Shown: in pieces, positions 18,526 to 27,094 of the stretch
How the letters are laid out: the number at the start of each line of letters is the position of its first letter
How positions within the stretch are numbered: the first letter of the stretch is position 1
Assembly: GCF_900114315.1 (NCBI RefSeq)
Contig: NZ_FOSQ01000002.1
Span: forward strand, 620,001-684,000
DNA length: 64,000 nt
Source: Falsiroseomonas stagni DSM 19981
GTDB lineage: Bacteria > Pseudomonadota > Alphaproteobacteria > Acetobacterales > Acetobacteraceae
Reading direction: 5' to 3'
Translations under genes and position numbers: made by a program
Notes under the pieces: model-generated
The model's database searches: none
What the model saw: only the letters and a program-made list of their open reading frames with translations
What the model was told of the DNA's origin: nothing

Positions 18526-19848
18526 GTGATCAGTGCGGAGCAGAATGAACGGCTGACCCGGGTCGGCCCTGGCACCCCGGGCGGGAAGGTTCTGCGCCAC
18601 TACTGGCAGCCCATCGCACTGGTGGATGAGCTGGAGGGCAGGCGCCCCGTGCGCCCCGTCCGTGCGCTCGGCCAGGATTTCGTGCTGTTCCGGGACGAGG
18701 CAGGCCGCATCGGCCTGCTGGACCGGGACTGCCCGCACCGCAACGCCGACCTGGCCTTCGGGCGGCTGGAGGATGGCGGGCTGCGTTGCCCCTTCCATGG
18801 CTGGCTTTTCGACGTGACGGGGAAATGCCTGGAGACGCCGGCGGAGCCCGAGGGCAGCACGCTCTGCACCCGCATCAAGCAGCGCAGCTACCCGGTCGAA
18901 ATCCGCAGCGGCATCGTCTTCGCCTATCTCGGCGAGGGTGCGGCGCCCCCCTTCCCCGCCTTCGACTGCTTCGCGGCGCCGGACACCCACACCTTCGCCT
19001 TCAAGGGCCTGATCGAGTGCAACTGGCTGCAGGCGCTGGAGGTCGGCATCGACCCCGCCCATGCCAGCTTCCTGCATCGCTTCTTCGATGATGGGGACGA
19101 GAAGGAGAGCTATGGCAAGCAGTTCCGCGCCACCAGCGACGGATCGGATTTGCCGATGACCTATGTGCTGCGCGAATTCCCGCGCCCGCGGATCGAGGTG
19201 GACAACACCCCATACGGCCTGCGCGTCACCGCGCTGCGGTCCATCAACGATGCGACGACGCATGTGCGCGTCACGAATTTGTTCTTCCCCCAGGCCTTCG
19301 TCATCCCGATGAGTGCGGAGATGACCATCACCCAGTGGCACATGCCGGTGGATGACACGCGCTGCTACTGGATCGCCATCTTCACCAGCTTCGCCGGCCC
19401 CGTGGACCGCGCCCGCATGCGCGCGCAGCGTCTGGAGAACTACTCGCTCCCCGACTACCTGCCGAAGAAGGGCCGCCAGAACGACTACGGCTTCGATGCC
19501 GAGGAGCAGGCCAGCAAGACCTACACAGGCATGGGCGAGGATATCAACGTCCACGACCAATGGGCCGTCGAATCGCAGGGCGCCATCCAGGACCGCACGC
19601 GGGAGACGCTGGCCAGCAGCGACAAGGCCATCGCCGCCAATCGCCGCCTGCTGATGCGCGCCATGGCGGCCGTCGAGGAAGGCAAGCGCCCCGCGCTGCT
19701 CCAGGAGGACGCGACGGCGGACCTGACGGGCCCCGGCACCATCGACACCATGGCCCCTGCCGCGAATTGGGAAACCCATTGGCGCCAGGCCGTGGAACGC
19801 CGCCGCGGCGCCGCCCCCTGGGCACCGCCCGCCCTCGCCGCCGAATGA
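18526..19848 (+). CDS. Rieske non-heme iron oxygenase, phthalate 4,5-dioxygenase family
   Basis: 440 residues. The Rieske [2Fe-2S] ligands are C69-P-H71 and C88-P-F-H91. The mononuclear iron site follows in the IDPAHASFLH segment. The sequence layout matches the phthalate dioxygenase/vanillate demethylase group, single-component-type oxygenases that accept electrons from a separate reductase; no reductase is encoded nearby. Start is GTG 18526, with AGGAG about 9 nt upstream. Its TGA overlaps the ATG of the glutamine-synthetase-like gene, so the two act in one pathway, probably on an aromatic or amide-bearing compound imported by the ABC system downstream. Confidence 0.9.
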   Translation: MISAEQNERLTRVGPGTPGGKVLRHYWQPIALVDELEGRRPVRPVRALGQDFVLFRDEAGRIGLLDRDCPHRNADLAFGRLEDGGLRCPFHGWLFDVTGKCLETPAEPEGSTLCTRIKQRSYPVEIRSGIVFAYLGEGAAPPFPAFDCFAAPDTHTFAFKGLIECNWLQALEVGIDPAHASFLHRFFDDGDEKESYGKQFRATSDGSDLPMTYVLREFPRPRIEVDNTPYGLRVTALRSINDATTHVRVTNLFFPQAFVIPMSAEMTITQWHMPVDDTRCYWIAIFTSFAGPVDRARMRAQRLENYSLPDYLPKKGRQNDYGFDAEEQASKTYTGMGEDINVHDQWAVESQGAIQDRTRETLASSDKAIAANRRLLMRAMAAVEEGKRPALLQEDATADLTGPGTIDTMAPAANWETHWRQAVERRRGAAPWAPPALAAE

Positions 19849-21269
19849 GCTTTTGCGAGACCCACGGCCTGCATTCGGCCGAAGCCCGCGCGGAAGTCCT
19901 CGACCGCATCGCGGAAGACGGCATCGAGGTGGTGCGCCTGGCCTGGCCCGACCAGCACGGTATCCTGCGCGGCAAGACGATCGTGGCCAGCGAGGTCGCG
20001 CGCGCCCTCGAATCCGGCGTCGCGATGACGACGACGCTGCTGCTGAAGGACACGTCGCACCGCACCGTCTTCCCGGTGTGGAGCGCCGGCGGCGGCCTTG
20101 GCGAACGTGCACTCGAAGGCGCCGCCGACGCGCTGCTGATCCCGGACCCCGCCAGCTTCCGCCGCCTGCCCTGGGCGCCCCATACCGGCTGGATGCAGTG
20201 CGAGGCCTACTACCCCGATGGCCGCGTGGTCCCCTTCTCCACCCGCCATCTCCTGAAGCAGCAGATCGCGAAGGCGGAGGCGCTGGGCTTCGACTACGTC
20301 ACGGGCCTCGAGGTCGAATTCCACCTGTTCCGCGTGACGAATCCCCGCATGGCGCCGGAGGATTCCGGCCAGCCCGGCACGCCGCCCGATGTCTCCCTGC
20401 TGACGCAGGGCTACAACTACCTGACCGAGCTTCGCTACGACCAGCTCGACCCCGCGCTGGAAATCCTGCGCAAGGAAATCCAGGCCCTCGGCCTGCCGCT
20501 GCGCTCCATGGAGGTCGAGTTCGGCCCGAGCCAGGTGGAGTTCACCTTCGCCGCACAGGATGCGCTGGCCAGCGCGGATTTGATGATCCTGTTCCGCTCC
20601 GCGGTTAAGCAGGTGGCGCGCCGCCACGGCTACCACGCCACCTTCATGTGCCGCCCGCGCATCCCCAACGTGATGAGCAGCGGCTGGCACCTGCACCAAT
20701 CCCTGAAATCCCGCGCCACCGGCCGCAACGTCTTCGCGACCGATGGCAACGGCCTGCTGTCACCGACGGCGAAGCACTTCCTCGGCGGCCTGCTCGCGGA
20801 AGCCCGCGCGGCGGCCGCCTTCGCGACGCCGACGCTGAACGGCTACCGCCGCTACCGCCCCAACAGCCTGGCGCCGGACCGCGCCATCTGGGGCATCGAC
20901 AATCGCGGCGTCATGCTCCGCGCCCTCGGCACGCCCGGCGATGCCGCCACGCGGATCGAGAACCGCGTCGGCGAACCCGCGGCCAACCCCTATCTCTACA
21001 TGGCCTCGCAACTCGCCTTCGGCCTGCACGGCATCGCGACGCAGGCGGACCCCGGCCCGCCCGCCGACACCCCCTACGAAACCCAGGCCGCCCCCCTGCC
21101 GCGCAACCTGGCGGAGGCGCTGGCGGCGCTGGAGGCCAGCACCGTCGCGCGCGAATCCTTCGGCGATGCCTTCATCAACTACTACCTCCGCCTCAAGCGC
21201 GCGGAGATCGCCCGGTTCGAGGCCGAGGTCTCGGAATGGGAACAGCGGGAATACTTCGAATTGTTCTGA
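19845..21269 (+). CDS. glutamine synthetase-like ligase (gamma-glutamylation family)
   Basis: 474 residues with the GS catalytic barrel: EVEFHLF and MEVEFGPSQVEF carry metal-binding glutamates, SGWHLHQS the active-site His, and the YRRYRPNS/IENR segments the glutamate and ATP contacts. The adenylylation Tyr region of GlnA is not recognisable. Proteins of this type join glutamate to amines (PuuA, aniline-type GlnA4 homologues). Pairing with a Rieske oxygenase recalls gamma-glutamylanilide synthase in aniline degradation, but the oxygenase here belongs to a different subfamily. The 4-nt overlap with the oxygenase gene indicates translational coupling. Confidence 0.87.
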   Translation: MSFCETHGLHSAEARAEVLDRIAEDGIEVVRLAWPDQHGILRGKTIVASEVARALESGVAMTTTLLLKDTSHRTVFPVWSAGGGLGERALEGAADALLIPDPASFRRLPWAPHTGWMQCEAYYPDGRVVPFSTRHLLKQQIAKAEALGFDYVTGLEVEFHLFRVTNPRMAPEDSGQPGTPPDVSLLTQGYNYLTELRYDQLDPALEILRKEIQALGLPLRSMEVEFGPSQVEFTFAAQDALASADLMILFRSAVKQVARRHGYHATFMCRPRIPNVMSSGWHLHQSLKSRATGRNVFATDGNGLLSPTAKHFLGGLLAEARAAAAFATPTLNGYRRYRPNSLAPDRAIWGIDNRGVMLRALGTPGDAATRIENRVGEPAANPYLYMASQLAFGLHGIATQADPGPPADTPYETQAAPLPRNLAEALAALEASTVARESFGDAFINYYLRLKRAEIARFEAEVSEWEQREYFELF

Positions 21270-21311
21270 GGGCGGAAAACGCCGCACGGCTTTCCCTGAT
21301 CGGAAGAAACG

Positions 21312-22085
21312 ATGCGGTTCCTGGAACTGGATGAGGTCACGAAGGAATACCCCACGCGCGGCGGCAAGCCGGCGCGCGTGATGGATCGCGTCTCGCTTTC
21401 CGTGGAGGAGGGCGAGTTCCTCGCGGTGCTGGGCCCTTCGGGATGCGGCAAATCCACCTTGTTGCAGATGGCGGCAGGGCTTCTGCCCGCCACCAGCGGC
21501 AGCGTGCGCCTGGCCGGCCGCGCCGTCACCGCGCCGCCGCCCGAAGCCGTCTATGTCTTCCAGCAATACAGCCGTTCCCTGCTGCCCTGGCGCAGCGTGC
21601 GGGACAATGTCGCCTTCGCCACCGAACACCGCCTCGGCCGCCGCCGCGCGCGTGAGGCCGCCGAGGAACCTTTGAAACAGGTCGGCCTCGATGGCTTCGG
21701 CGACCACTTCCCCTGGCAGTTGTCGGGCGGCATGCAGCAGCGCGTCGCCATCGCCCGCGCTTTGGCCGCGGGACCCGCGATGCTGCTGATGGACGAGCCC
21801 TTCAGCGCAGTGGACGCGCTGACGCGGCTCGACCTGCAATCGCTGGTCCTCGACATCTGGTCCCGCCGCCGCCTGACCATCATGCTCGTGACGCATGATG
21901 TGGAGGAGGCGATCCAGCTCGCCGACCGAATCGTCGTGCTGACGAACCGCCCGACCACGGTGGCGGAGGAGATCAAGGTCGCCCTCCCCCGCCCACGCGA
22001 CCCCATCGCGACGAGGGAGCATCCGCGTTTTCTCGAGCTGCGCCACCATCTGCTGGACAAGCTGCTGGCGCGCCATGCGGGTTGA
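21312..22085 (+). CDS. ABC transporter ATP-binding protein, nitrate/sulfonate/taurine type
   Basis: 257 residues. Walker A GPSGCGKST, Q-loop in VFQQYSRS, signature LSGGMQQR, Walker B LLMDEPF and the H-loop THDVEEA are all present. It belongs to the SsuB/TauB/NrtD group that energises import of small organic anions or pyrimidine precursors. It overlaps the first permease gene by 11 nt. With the binding protein and two permeases it forms an importer that presumably feeds the Rieske/GS pathway. Confidence 0.93.
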   Translation: MRFLELDEVTKEYPTRGGKPARVMDRVSLSVEEGEFLAVLGPSGCGKSTLLQMAAGLLPATSGSVRLAGRAVTAPPPEAVYVFQQYSRSLLPWRSVRDNVAFATEHRLGRRRAREAAEEPLKQVGLDGFGDHFPWQLSGGMQQRVAIARALAAGPAMLLMDEPFSAVDALTRLDLQSLVLDIWSRRRLTIMLVTHDVEEAIQLADRIVVLTNRPTTVAEEIKVALPRPRDPIATREHPRFLELRHHLLDKLLARHAG

Positions 22086-22836
22086 ACGGCTGCTCTCGCC
22101 GCTACCGGGCCTGCTGGTGCTGGCCGCGCTGCTGCTGGGCCTTGAATGGGCCGTCGATGCCGGCCTCATCCGGCGCGCGCTGATGCCCGCGCCCAGCACC
22201 ATCGCACTGCGGCTGTGGGACCTGCTGGAGGCCGGCGATGTGTGGGCGCCGATGATGCAGACGCTGCGCCTGGTCTTCACCGGCTTCGCCATCGGCAGCG
22301 CCATCGGCATCGCAGCCGGCCTGGCCATGGGGTGGTGGCCCGCGGTGTTTCGGCTGCTGGAGCCGCTGGTGGAACTCATCCGCCCGATTCCGAAATCCGC
22401 GCTGGTGCCGCCGCTGATGCTCTTCCTCGGCATCGGCTTCACCATGAAGGTCACCTCCGTCGCGCTCGTCGTCACCTTCCCCGTGCTGGTGAACACCTTG
22501 CAGGGCGTGCGCGGTGTGGACCGCGTGATGCTGGATGCCGCGCGCACCCATGGCTGGCCCGCACGCCACACCCTGCTGCACCTGGTCCTGCCCGCAGCCC
22601 TGCCGCTGGTCCTGGCCGGCATGCGCATCAGCCTCGGCCTCGCGATGGTGCTGGCCGTGCTGTCGGAGATGCTGGCCGGGGAGGGCGGCCTCGGCTTCCT
22701 CATCCTCGACATGCAGCGGAGTTTCCGCGTGCGCGACATGTATGCCTGGCTGGTGATCCTCGCCGTGCTGGGCCTCGCGCTGAACTGGCTTTTCGTCCTC
22801 GCCGAACGTCGCGCGCTGCATTGGCAGCGCCGCTGA
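22075..22836 (+). CDS. ABC transporter permease 1, SsuC/TauC type
   Basis: 253 residues with about six membrane helices. The cytoplasmic EAA-like loop is seen as LDAARTHGWPARHTLLHLVLP, the coupling site to the ATPase. The family imports sulfonates, taurine, nitrate, bicarbonate or thiamine precursors. It starts inside the ATPase gene and precedes the binding protein by 14 nt. Confidence 0.92.
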   Translation: MRVERLLSPLPGLLVLAALLLGLEWAVDAGLIRRALMPAPSTIALRLWDLLEAGDVWAPMMQTLRLVFTGFAIGSAIGIAAGLAMGWWPAVFRLLEPLVELIRPIPKSALVPPLMLFLGIGFTMKVTSVALVVTFPVLVNTLQGVRGVDRVMLDAARTHGWPARHTLLHLVLPAALPLVLAGMRISLGLAMVLAVLSEMLAGEGGLGFLILDMQRSFRVRDMYAWLVILAVLGLALNWLFVLAERRALHWQRR

Positions 22837-22850
22837 ACAGGAGAACCCGC

Positions 22851-23816
22851 ATGAGCCTCACTCGCCGCACCGCCCTCGCCGCCGCGCTCGCGACACCGCT
22901 CGCGGCACCTGCCTTCGCGCAGGGCGCCCTCACCCGCATGCGCGTCAGCGTCATCCCCGTGCTGGACGTCGCGCCGCTGCACGCCGCCATCCGCGAAGGC
23001 TATTTCGCGGCGGAGGGGATCGAGATCGACACCTCCACCACCGCCGGCGGCGCCACCGGCCTGCCGGGGCTCGTCGCTGGCCAGTTCCGTGTCGTCTTCT
23101 CCAACGTCGTCTCCATCATGCTCGGCGTGCGGGAGGGTCTCGATTTCCGCTTCGTCTCCGGCGCCTCCCGCGCCAAGTCCAGCCCGCCGGACATCCTGGC
23201 GCTGCTGGTGCGCAAGGGCAGCGGCATCGCCAGCGGGCGGGACCTGGAGGGCAAGCGCCTGGCCTCCAACACCCGCAACAACATCGTCTGGCTGCGCGGC
23301 ATGGCCTGGGTGGAGAAGACCGGCGGAGACTGGCGCCGCGTCACCACCGTCGAAGTCCCCTTCCCCCAGATGGCCGATGCCCTGGCCGGCGGCCAGGTCG
23401 ATGCCGCGATCTTCTCCGAGCCCTTCGTCGCCGCCGCCCTCGAAACCCATGGCGACCGGCTGGAGCGCATCGGCTGGCCGATGAGCGAGACGGCGCCTGG
23501 CGGCACCAACGCGCAATACGTCGCCATGGCCGATGACCTGGCCCGCAACGGCGAATTGTTCGACCGTTTCGGCCGCGCGCTGCACAAGGGCGTGGACTGG
23601 GTGAACGAACGCCAGGGCCAGCCGGCGCTGCTGGAACTGATCTCGGCCTTCTCCCGCGTCCCCCTCGCGCGCCTGCAGAACACCGCGCTGCCCGCCTACC
23701 CCAAGGCGGTCACCCCGGCGGAGCTGGATGAGATCGTCGCGACCATGACGCGCTACGGCCTCGGCGGCCGCTACCCCGCCAGCGCGTCCCTCATCTTCCG
23801 CACCGCCCGCGGCTGA
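22851..23816 (+). CDS. ABC transporter substrate-binding protein, SsuA/ThiY-like
   Basis: 321 residues. An N-terminal signal peptide with a twin-arginine-like start (LTRRTALAAAL) ends near AFAQG, so the mature protein is periplasmic. The rest is a type II periplasmic binding fold of the NMT1/THI5-like group, with an early HAAIREGYFAAEGIE segment and the FSEPFVAAAL hinge. AGGAG lies 8 nt upstream of ATG 22851. The ligand is unknown; the neighbouring oxygenase and GS-like enzymes suggest an aromatic or amine-containing substrate. Confidence 0.9.
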   Translation: MSLTRRTALAAALATPLAAPAFAQGALTRMRVSVIPVLDVAPLHAAIREGYFAAEGIEIDTSTTAGGATGLPGLVAGQFRVVFSNVVSIMLGVREGLDFRFVSGASRAKSSPPDILALLVRKGSGIASGRDLEGKRLASNTRNNIVWLRGMAWVEKTGGDWRRVTTVEVPFPQMADALAGGQVDAAIFSEPFVAAALETHGDRLERIGWPMSETAPGGTNAQYVAMADDLARNGELFDRFGRALHKGVDWVNERQGQPALLELISAFSRVPLARLQNTALPAYPKAVTPAELDEIVATMTRYGLGGRYPASASLIFRTARG

Positions 23817-24577
23817 TGAAGATCACCTCCGGCACCTGGCTCATCCTCGGCCTGCTCGCGCTGTGGGAGGCCTCCGCCCGGCTCGGCTGGGTGGAGTCGC
23901 CCAACTGGCCCGCGCTGAGCCAGGTGCTGGCGGCGTTGGCCGCCGACATGGCGACAGGCGAATTGCCCGCCCGCATCGGCGGCTCCCTCTGGCGGATGGC
24001 CGCCGGTCTGGCGGCGGGCGGCCTCGCGGGCGTGCTGACCGGCCTCGCCTTCGCCCTCATCCCCCTCACCGCCCGGCTGTTCGGGCTGGTGGTGGAACTG
24101 CTGCGCCCCATCCCCGTGCCCGCCGTCATCCCGCCGCTGGTCCTCTTCCTCGGCCTCGACGACCCCATGAAGATCACGGTGGTGGCGCTGACGGTCTTCT
24201 TCCCCGTCCTGACGAACACCCTGCAAGGCGTGCAGGCGGTGGAGCCCGATTCCATCGCCATGGGCCGCACCTTCGGCATCGGTCCGCTGCGCCGCGCCGC
24301 CTTCATCATCCTGCCCGCGGCCCTGCCGGCCATCCTCGCCGGCTTTCGCGTGGCCCTCGCCCTCGCCCTGGTCGTGACGGTGGTGGCGGAAATGATCGCG
24401 GGCGAACAGGGCATCGGCAGCTATCTCGTCCTGATGCAATTCGCCGGACGGGCGCCGGAGATGTATGGCGTTATCCTGCTGCTGGCCGCCCTCGGCTACA
24501 CGCTCAACCGCGGCTTCGTTGCCCTCGAACGCCGCCTGATCCGCTGGTGGTACGCGCAGGCGCGGCAGGCGGCGTAA
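23816..24577 (+). CDS. ABC transporter permease 2, SsuC/TauC type
   Basis: 253 residues, a second permease of the same family with a matching EAA loop (IAMGRTFGIGPLRRAAFIILP). It overlaps the binding-protein stop by 1 nt. Two distinct permease genes flanking one binding protein imply a heterodimeric membrane channel; most SsuC-type systems use a homodimer. Confidence 0.92.
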   Translation: MKITSGTWLILGLLALWEASARLGWVESPNWPALSQVLAALAADMATGELPARIGGSLWRMAAGLAAGGLAGVLTGLAFALIPLTARLFGLVVELLRPIPVPAVIPPLVLFLGLDDPMKITVVALTVFFPVLTNTLQGVQAVEPDSIAMGRTFGIGPLRRAAFIILPAALPAILAGFRVALALALVVTVVAEMIAGEQGIGSYLVLMQFAGRAPEMYGVILLLAALGYTLNRGFVALERRLIRWWYAQARQAA

Positions 24578-24636
24578 CCCCTCCCCTATTCCCGGCGAAG
24601 CCCTATCTTCGCGACAGCCGTGCGGAGAGAACTGCC

Positions 24637-25593
24637 TTGTCCATCGCCCTGCCGAAGCCCCTCCTGCCCGGCAAGTTCCAGGATGCCGCCATCACGCTGA
24701 AGGGCGAACGCCGCGCCACCGTGGCCATGACGGGGCTGCGCACCCTCTGGTTCAACACCGGCACCCTCTGCAACATCACCTGCCAGGGCTGCTACATCGA
24801 AAGCAGCCCGCGCAACGATGCGCTCTCCTACCTCTCGGCCGCCGATGTCACGACCTTCCTGGATGAGGCCGAGGCCGATGGCCTGCCGCTGGAGGAGATC
24901 GGCTTCACCGGCGGCGAGCCCTTCATGAACCCGGCGATGGTGCCGATGCTGGCCGATGTGCTGGCCCGCCCGGGGCTGCGTGCCCTGGTCCTCACCAACG
25001 CCATGCAGCCGATGCGCCGCTACGCCCCGGCGCTGCTGGAATTGCGCGACCGCTTCGGGACGGATCGCCTGACGCTCCGCGTCAGCCTGGATCATTTCGA
25101 CGCCGTGCATCACGACGCCGAGCGTGGCGAGGGCAGCTTCGCGAAGACGATGGAGGGCCTGGCCTGGCTCGCCCGCGAAGGTTTCCGCCTGAACGTCGCC
25201 GGCCGCGCCAGCTTCGGCGGCCAGGACGAAGCCGCGATGCGCGCCGGCTTCGCGCAGCTCTTCGCCGCCCACGCCATCCCGGTCGATGCCGCGGACCCCG
25301 TCGCGCTGATGCTGTTCCCGGAGATGGATGCCCGCCTGGACGTGCCGGAGATCACGGAAGCCTGCTGGGGCATCCTGCGCAAATCGCCGGACAGCCTGAT
25401 GTGCGCGTCATCGCGCATGGTGGTGAAGCGCCGCGGCGCCGCCGCGCCGGCGGTCGTCGCCTGCACCCTGCTGCCCTACGACCCCCAGTTCGAACTGGGC
25501 GCCACCCTGGCGGAAGCCGCGCGGCCGGTCGCCCTCAACCACCCGCATTGCGCCAGGTTCTGCGTGCTCGGCGGCGCCGCCTGCAGCCGGTAG
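24637..25593 (+). CDS. radical SAM protein
   Basis: 318 residues. The [4Fe-4S] motif CNITCQGC (CxxxCxxC) and the GFTGGEPF SAM-binding turn are clear. A Cys-rich tail (HCARFCVLGGAACS) may hold a second cluster or metal. Start is TTG 24637 with CGGAGAGA upstream; no ATG or GTG gives a better fit. It follows the permease by 59 nt and may or may not belong to that operon. Substrate is unknown; homologous one-domain radical SAM proteins include peptide- and cofactor-modifying enzymes. Confidence 0.82.
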   Translation: MSIALPKPLLPGKFQDAAITLKGERRATVAMTGLRTLWFNTGTLCNITCQGCYIESSPRNDALSYLSAADVTTFLDEAEADGLPLEEIGFTGGEPFMNPAMVPMLADVLARPGLRALVLTNAMQPMRRYAPALLELRDRFGTDRLTLRVSLDHFDAVHHDAERGEGSFAKTMEGLAWLAREGFRLNVAGRASFGGQDEAAMRAGFAQLFAAHAIPVDAADPVALMLFPEMDARLDVPEITEACWGILRKSPDSLMCASSRMVVKRRGAAAPAVVACTLLPYDPQFELGATLAEAARPVALNHPHCARFCVLGGAACSR

Positions 25594-25610
25594 ACCCCAA
25601 ACCCGGCGGT

Positions 25611-25664
25611 CCAGGGTCCCCCCGGACCCTGGCGGGGGGTGCCGGGGGGCAGCGCCCCCCGGCG
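25611..25664. repeat. GC-rich extragenic hairpins (REP-like)
   Basis: The convergent gap between the radical SAM and cyclase genes holds a perfect inverted repeat with arms CCAGGGTCC and GGACCCTGG (25611-25632). A second hairpin with six-G and six-C arms follows. It can serve as a bidirectional terminator. Its form resembles dispersed intergenic palindromes common in GC-rich alphaproteobacteria, but copy number cannot be judged from one window. Confidence 0.6.
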
Positions 25665-25674
25665 TCGCCCCATC

Positions 25675-26364
25675 CTATTCGAAGATCGCCACCGCCCTGA
25701 TCGGGCTCGCCGTCCCGCCCCGGATCTTCAGCGGGAACGCCACGAAGCGGAACCGCCCGCGCCCCACCAGTGCCTCCAGGTTGAACAGGCATTCGATATG
25801 GGTGATGCCGCGTTCCGCGCAGGCCATATGGGCCAGGAAGTTGGGTTCACCCTCCGGCGCCGGGCTGATCGCCTCCACCCCGAACATGCCGATGCCGCGG
25901 TCGGCCAGCCAATGCACGCTCTCCAGCGCCAGGCCGGGGAAATCGTGCAGATAGCCGGGCTTGCCGAGCAGCCTGGCATTCACCCCCATATGGATCAGCA
26001 CCGTGTCGCCCGGGCGGATCTCCTGCCCGCTCGCTTCCAGCGCCGCCTCCATCTCCGCCACCGTGATGGCGTGCTTCAGGGCCACATGGGACAGGTCGAG
26101 GCAGATGCCCGGGGTGTAGAACTTCTCCAGCGGCACCTGGTCGATCGAGGCCGCGCCAGGGCGCGGGTCGAAATGCACCGGCGCGTCCACATGCGTGCCG
26201 GCATGGTCGCTCATCGCCAGGGACATCGCCTTGCTGCTGAAGGTGGTCTTCCCCGCCACCTTCTTCTCCCCGTGGTCGTTCCAGACCGTCATCACCACCG
26301 GCGGGTGGGAGGGGTGGGTCTGTGTCCGGTGGAAGATCTCCCGGCTCAGATCGACGAATTCCAT
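25675..26364 (-). CDS. cyclase-family metal-dependent hydrolase (KynB-like)
   Basis: 229 residues with the HxGTHxDxPxH metal-binding motif (SDHAGTHVDAPVHF) of the cyclase/kynurenine formamidase family. Members hydrolyse N-formylkynurenine or isatin, or close rings in polyketide tailoring. It lies 79 nt downstream of a MarR gene on the same strand. The substrate is not evident, and a role in aromatic amide catabolism fits the neighbouring genes. Confidence 0.88.
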   Translation of the reverse strand: MEFVDLSREIFHRTQTHPSHPPVVMTVWNDHGEKKVAGKTTFSSKAMSLAMSDHAGTHVDAPVHFDPRPGAASIDQVPLEKFYTPGICLDLSHVALKHAITVAEMEAALEASGQEIRPGDTVLIHMGVNARLLGKPGYLHDFPGLALESVHWLADRGIGMFGVEAISPAPEGEPNFLAHMACAERGITHIECLFNLEALVGRGRFRFVAFPLKIRGGTASPIRAVAIFE

Positions 26365-26443
26365 GCAATTCCTCCCGCGTCATCGCGCCCGCCATCAGGG
26401 CCGGTGCCGCGCGCGCCGTCCAGCCCTGCTGGGGCCTCCCCAG

Positions 26444-26941
26444 TCAGCCGGGCTCGCGCGGCCGCTGATCCGCGCCCTGCTCCACCAGCGCGGCCTGGCG
26501 TCGCGCCTCCGCCGTCAGCAGGCGGATCGCCTCCTCCAGCGTTGCCAGGCTTCCCGCCGGCAGGGAGGCCCGGAAGGCGGCCTCCCGTTCCCGTGCCGCC
26601 TGCATCAGCCCCTGTTCCACGCGCTTGCCCTCCGGCGACAGACGCAGGGCGACCTCCCGCGCATCGGTGGCGCCCGATTCGCGTTCCACCAGGCCGCGCT
26701 CGACCAGCGCCTTCACCGCCCGGCTGGCCTGCGCCTTGTCGAGGCCACTCTCCCGCGCCAGGTCGCGCAGCGTCAGCGGCGCGAAGCCGCCCAGCAGGGC
26801 CAGGATGCGCCATTCCATCAGGCTGACGCCGAATTCCTGCCGGTAGCGCAGCGCCGCCCCCCGGCTCAGCGCATTGGCCAGCCGATGGATCCGGTAGGAC
26901 AGCAGGTCACGAATGGTGGCGGGCGATGGGGGGCTGGGCAT
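26444..26941 (-). CDS. MarR-family transcriptional regulator
   Basis: 165 residues with the MarR winged helix (LTLRDLARESGLDKAQASRA as helix-turn-helix, DAREVALRLSPEGK as wing) and long dimerisation helices at both ends. It lies upstream of the cyclase gene and is probably its regulator. The TTATG-N3-CATAA palindromes seen elsewhere in the window are absent here, so it is unlikely to bind those sites. Confidence 0.9.
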   Translation of the reverse strand: MPSPPSPATIRDLLSYRIHRLANALSRGAALRYRQEFGVSLMEWRILALLGGFAPLTLRDLARESGLDKAQASRAVKALVERGLVERESGATDAREVALRLSPEGKRVEQGLMQAAREREAAFRASLPAGSLATLEEAIRLLTAEARRQAALVEQGADQRPREPG

Positions 26942-27094
26942 CGGTCCGAATCGTCGCGGCAGCGCCGCCCGCCGTCAACGGCAGCCCCTCACGCCGCGCG
27001 AAAAGCCGCTCCGGCCGCATGCAAACATTGACCTGCCGCCACCCTGCCCGCAGATCGCCGTGGAACTGCCGCATGGCGGAAGGATTCAGTGCGC

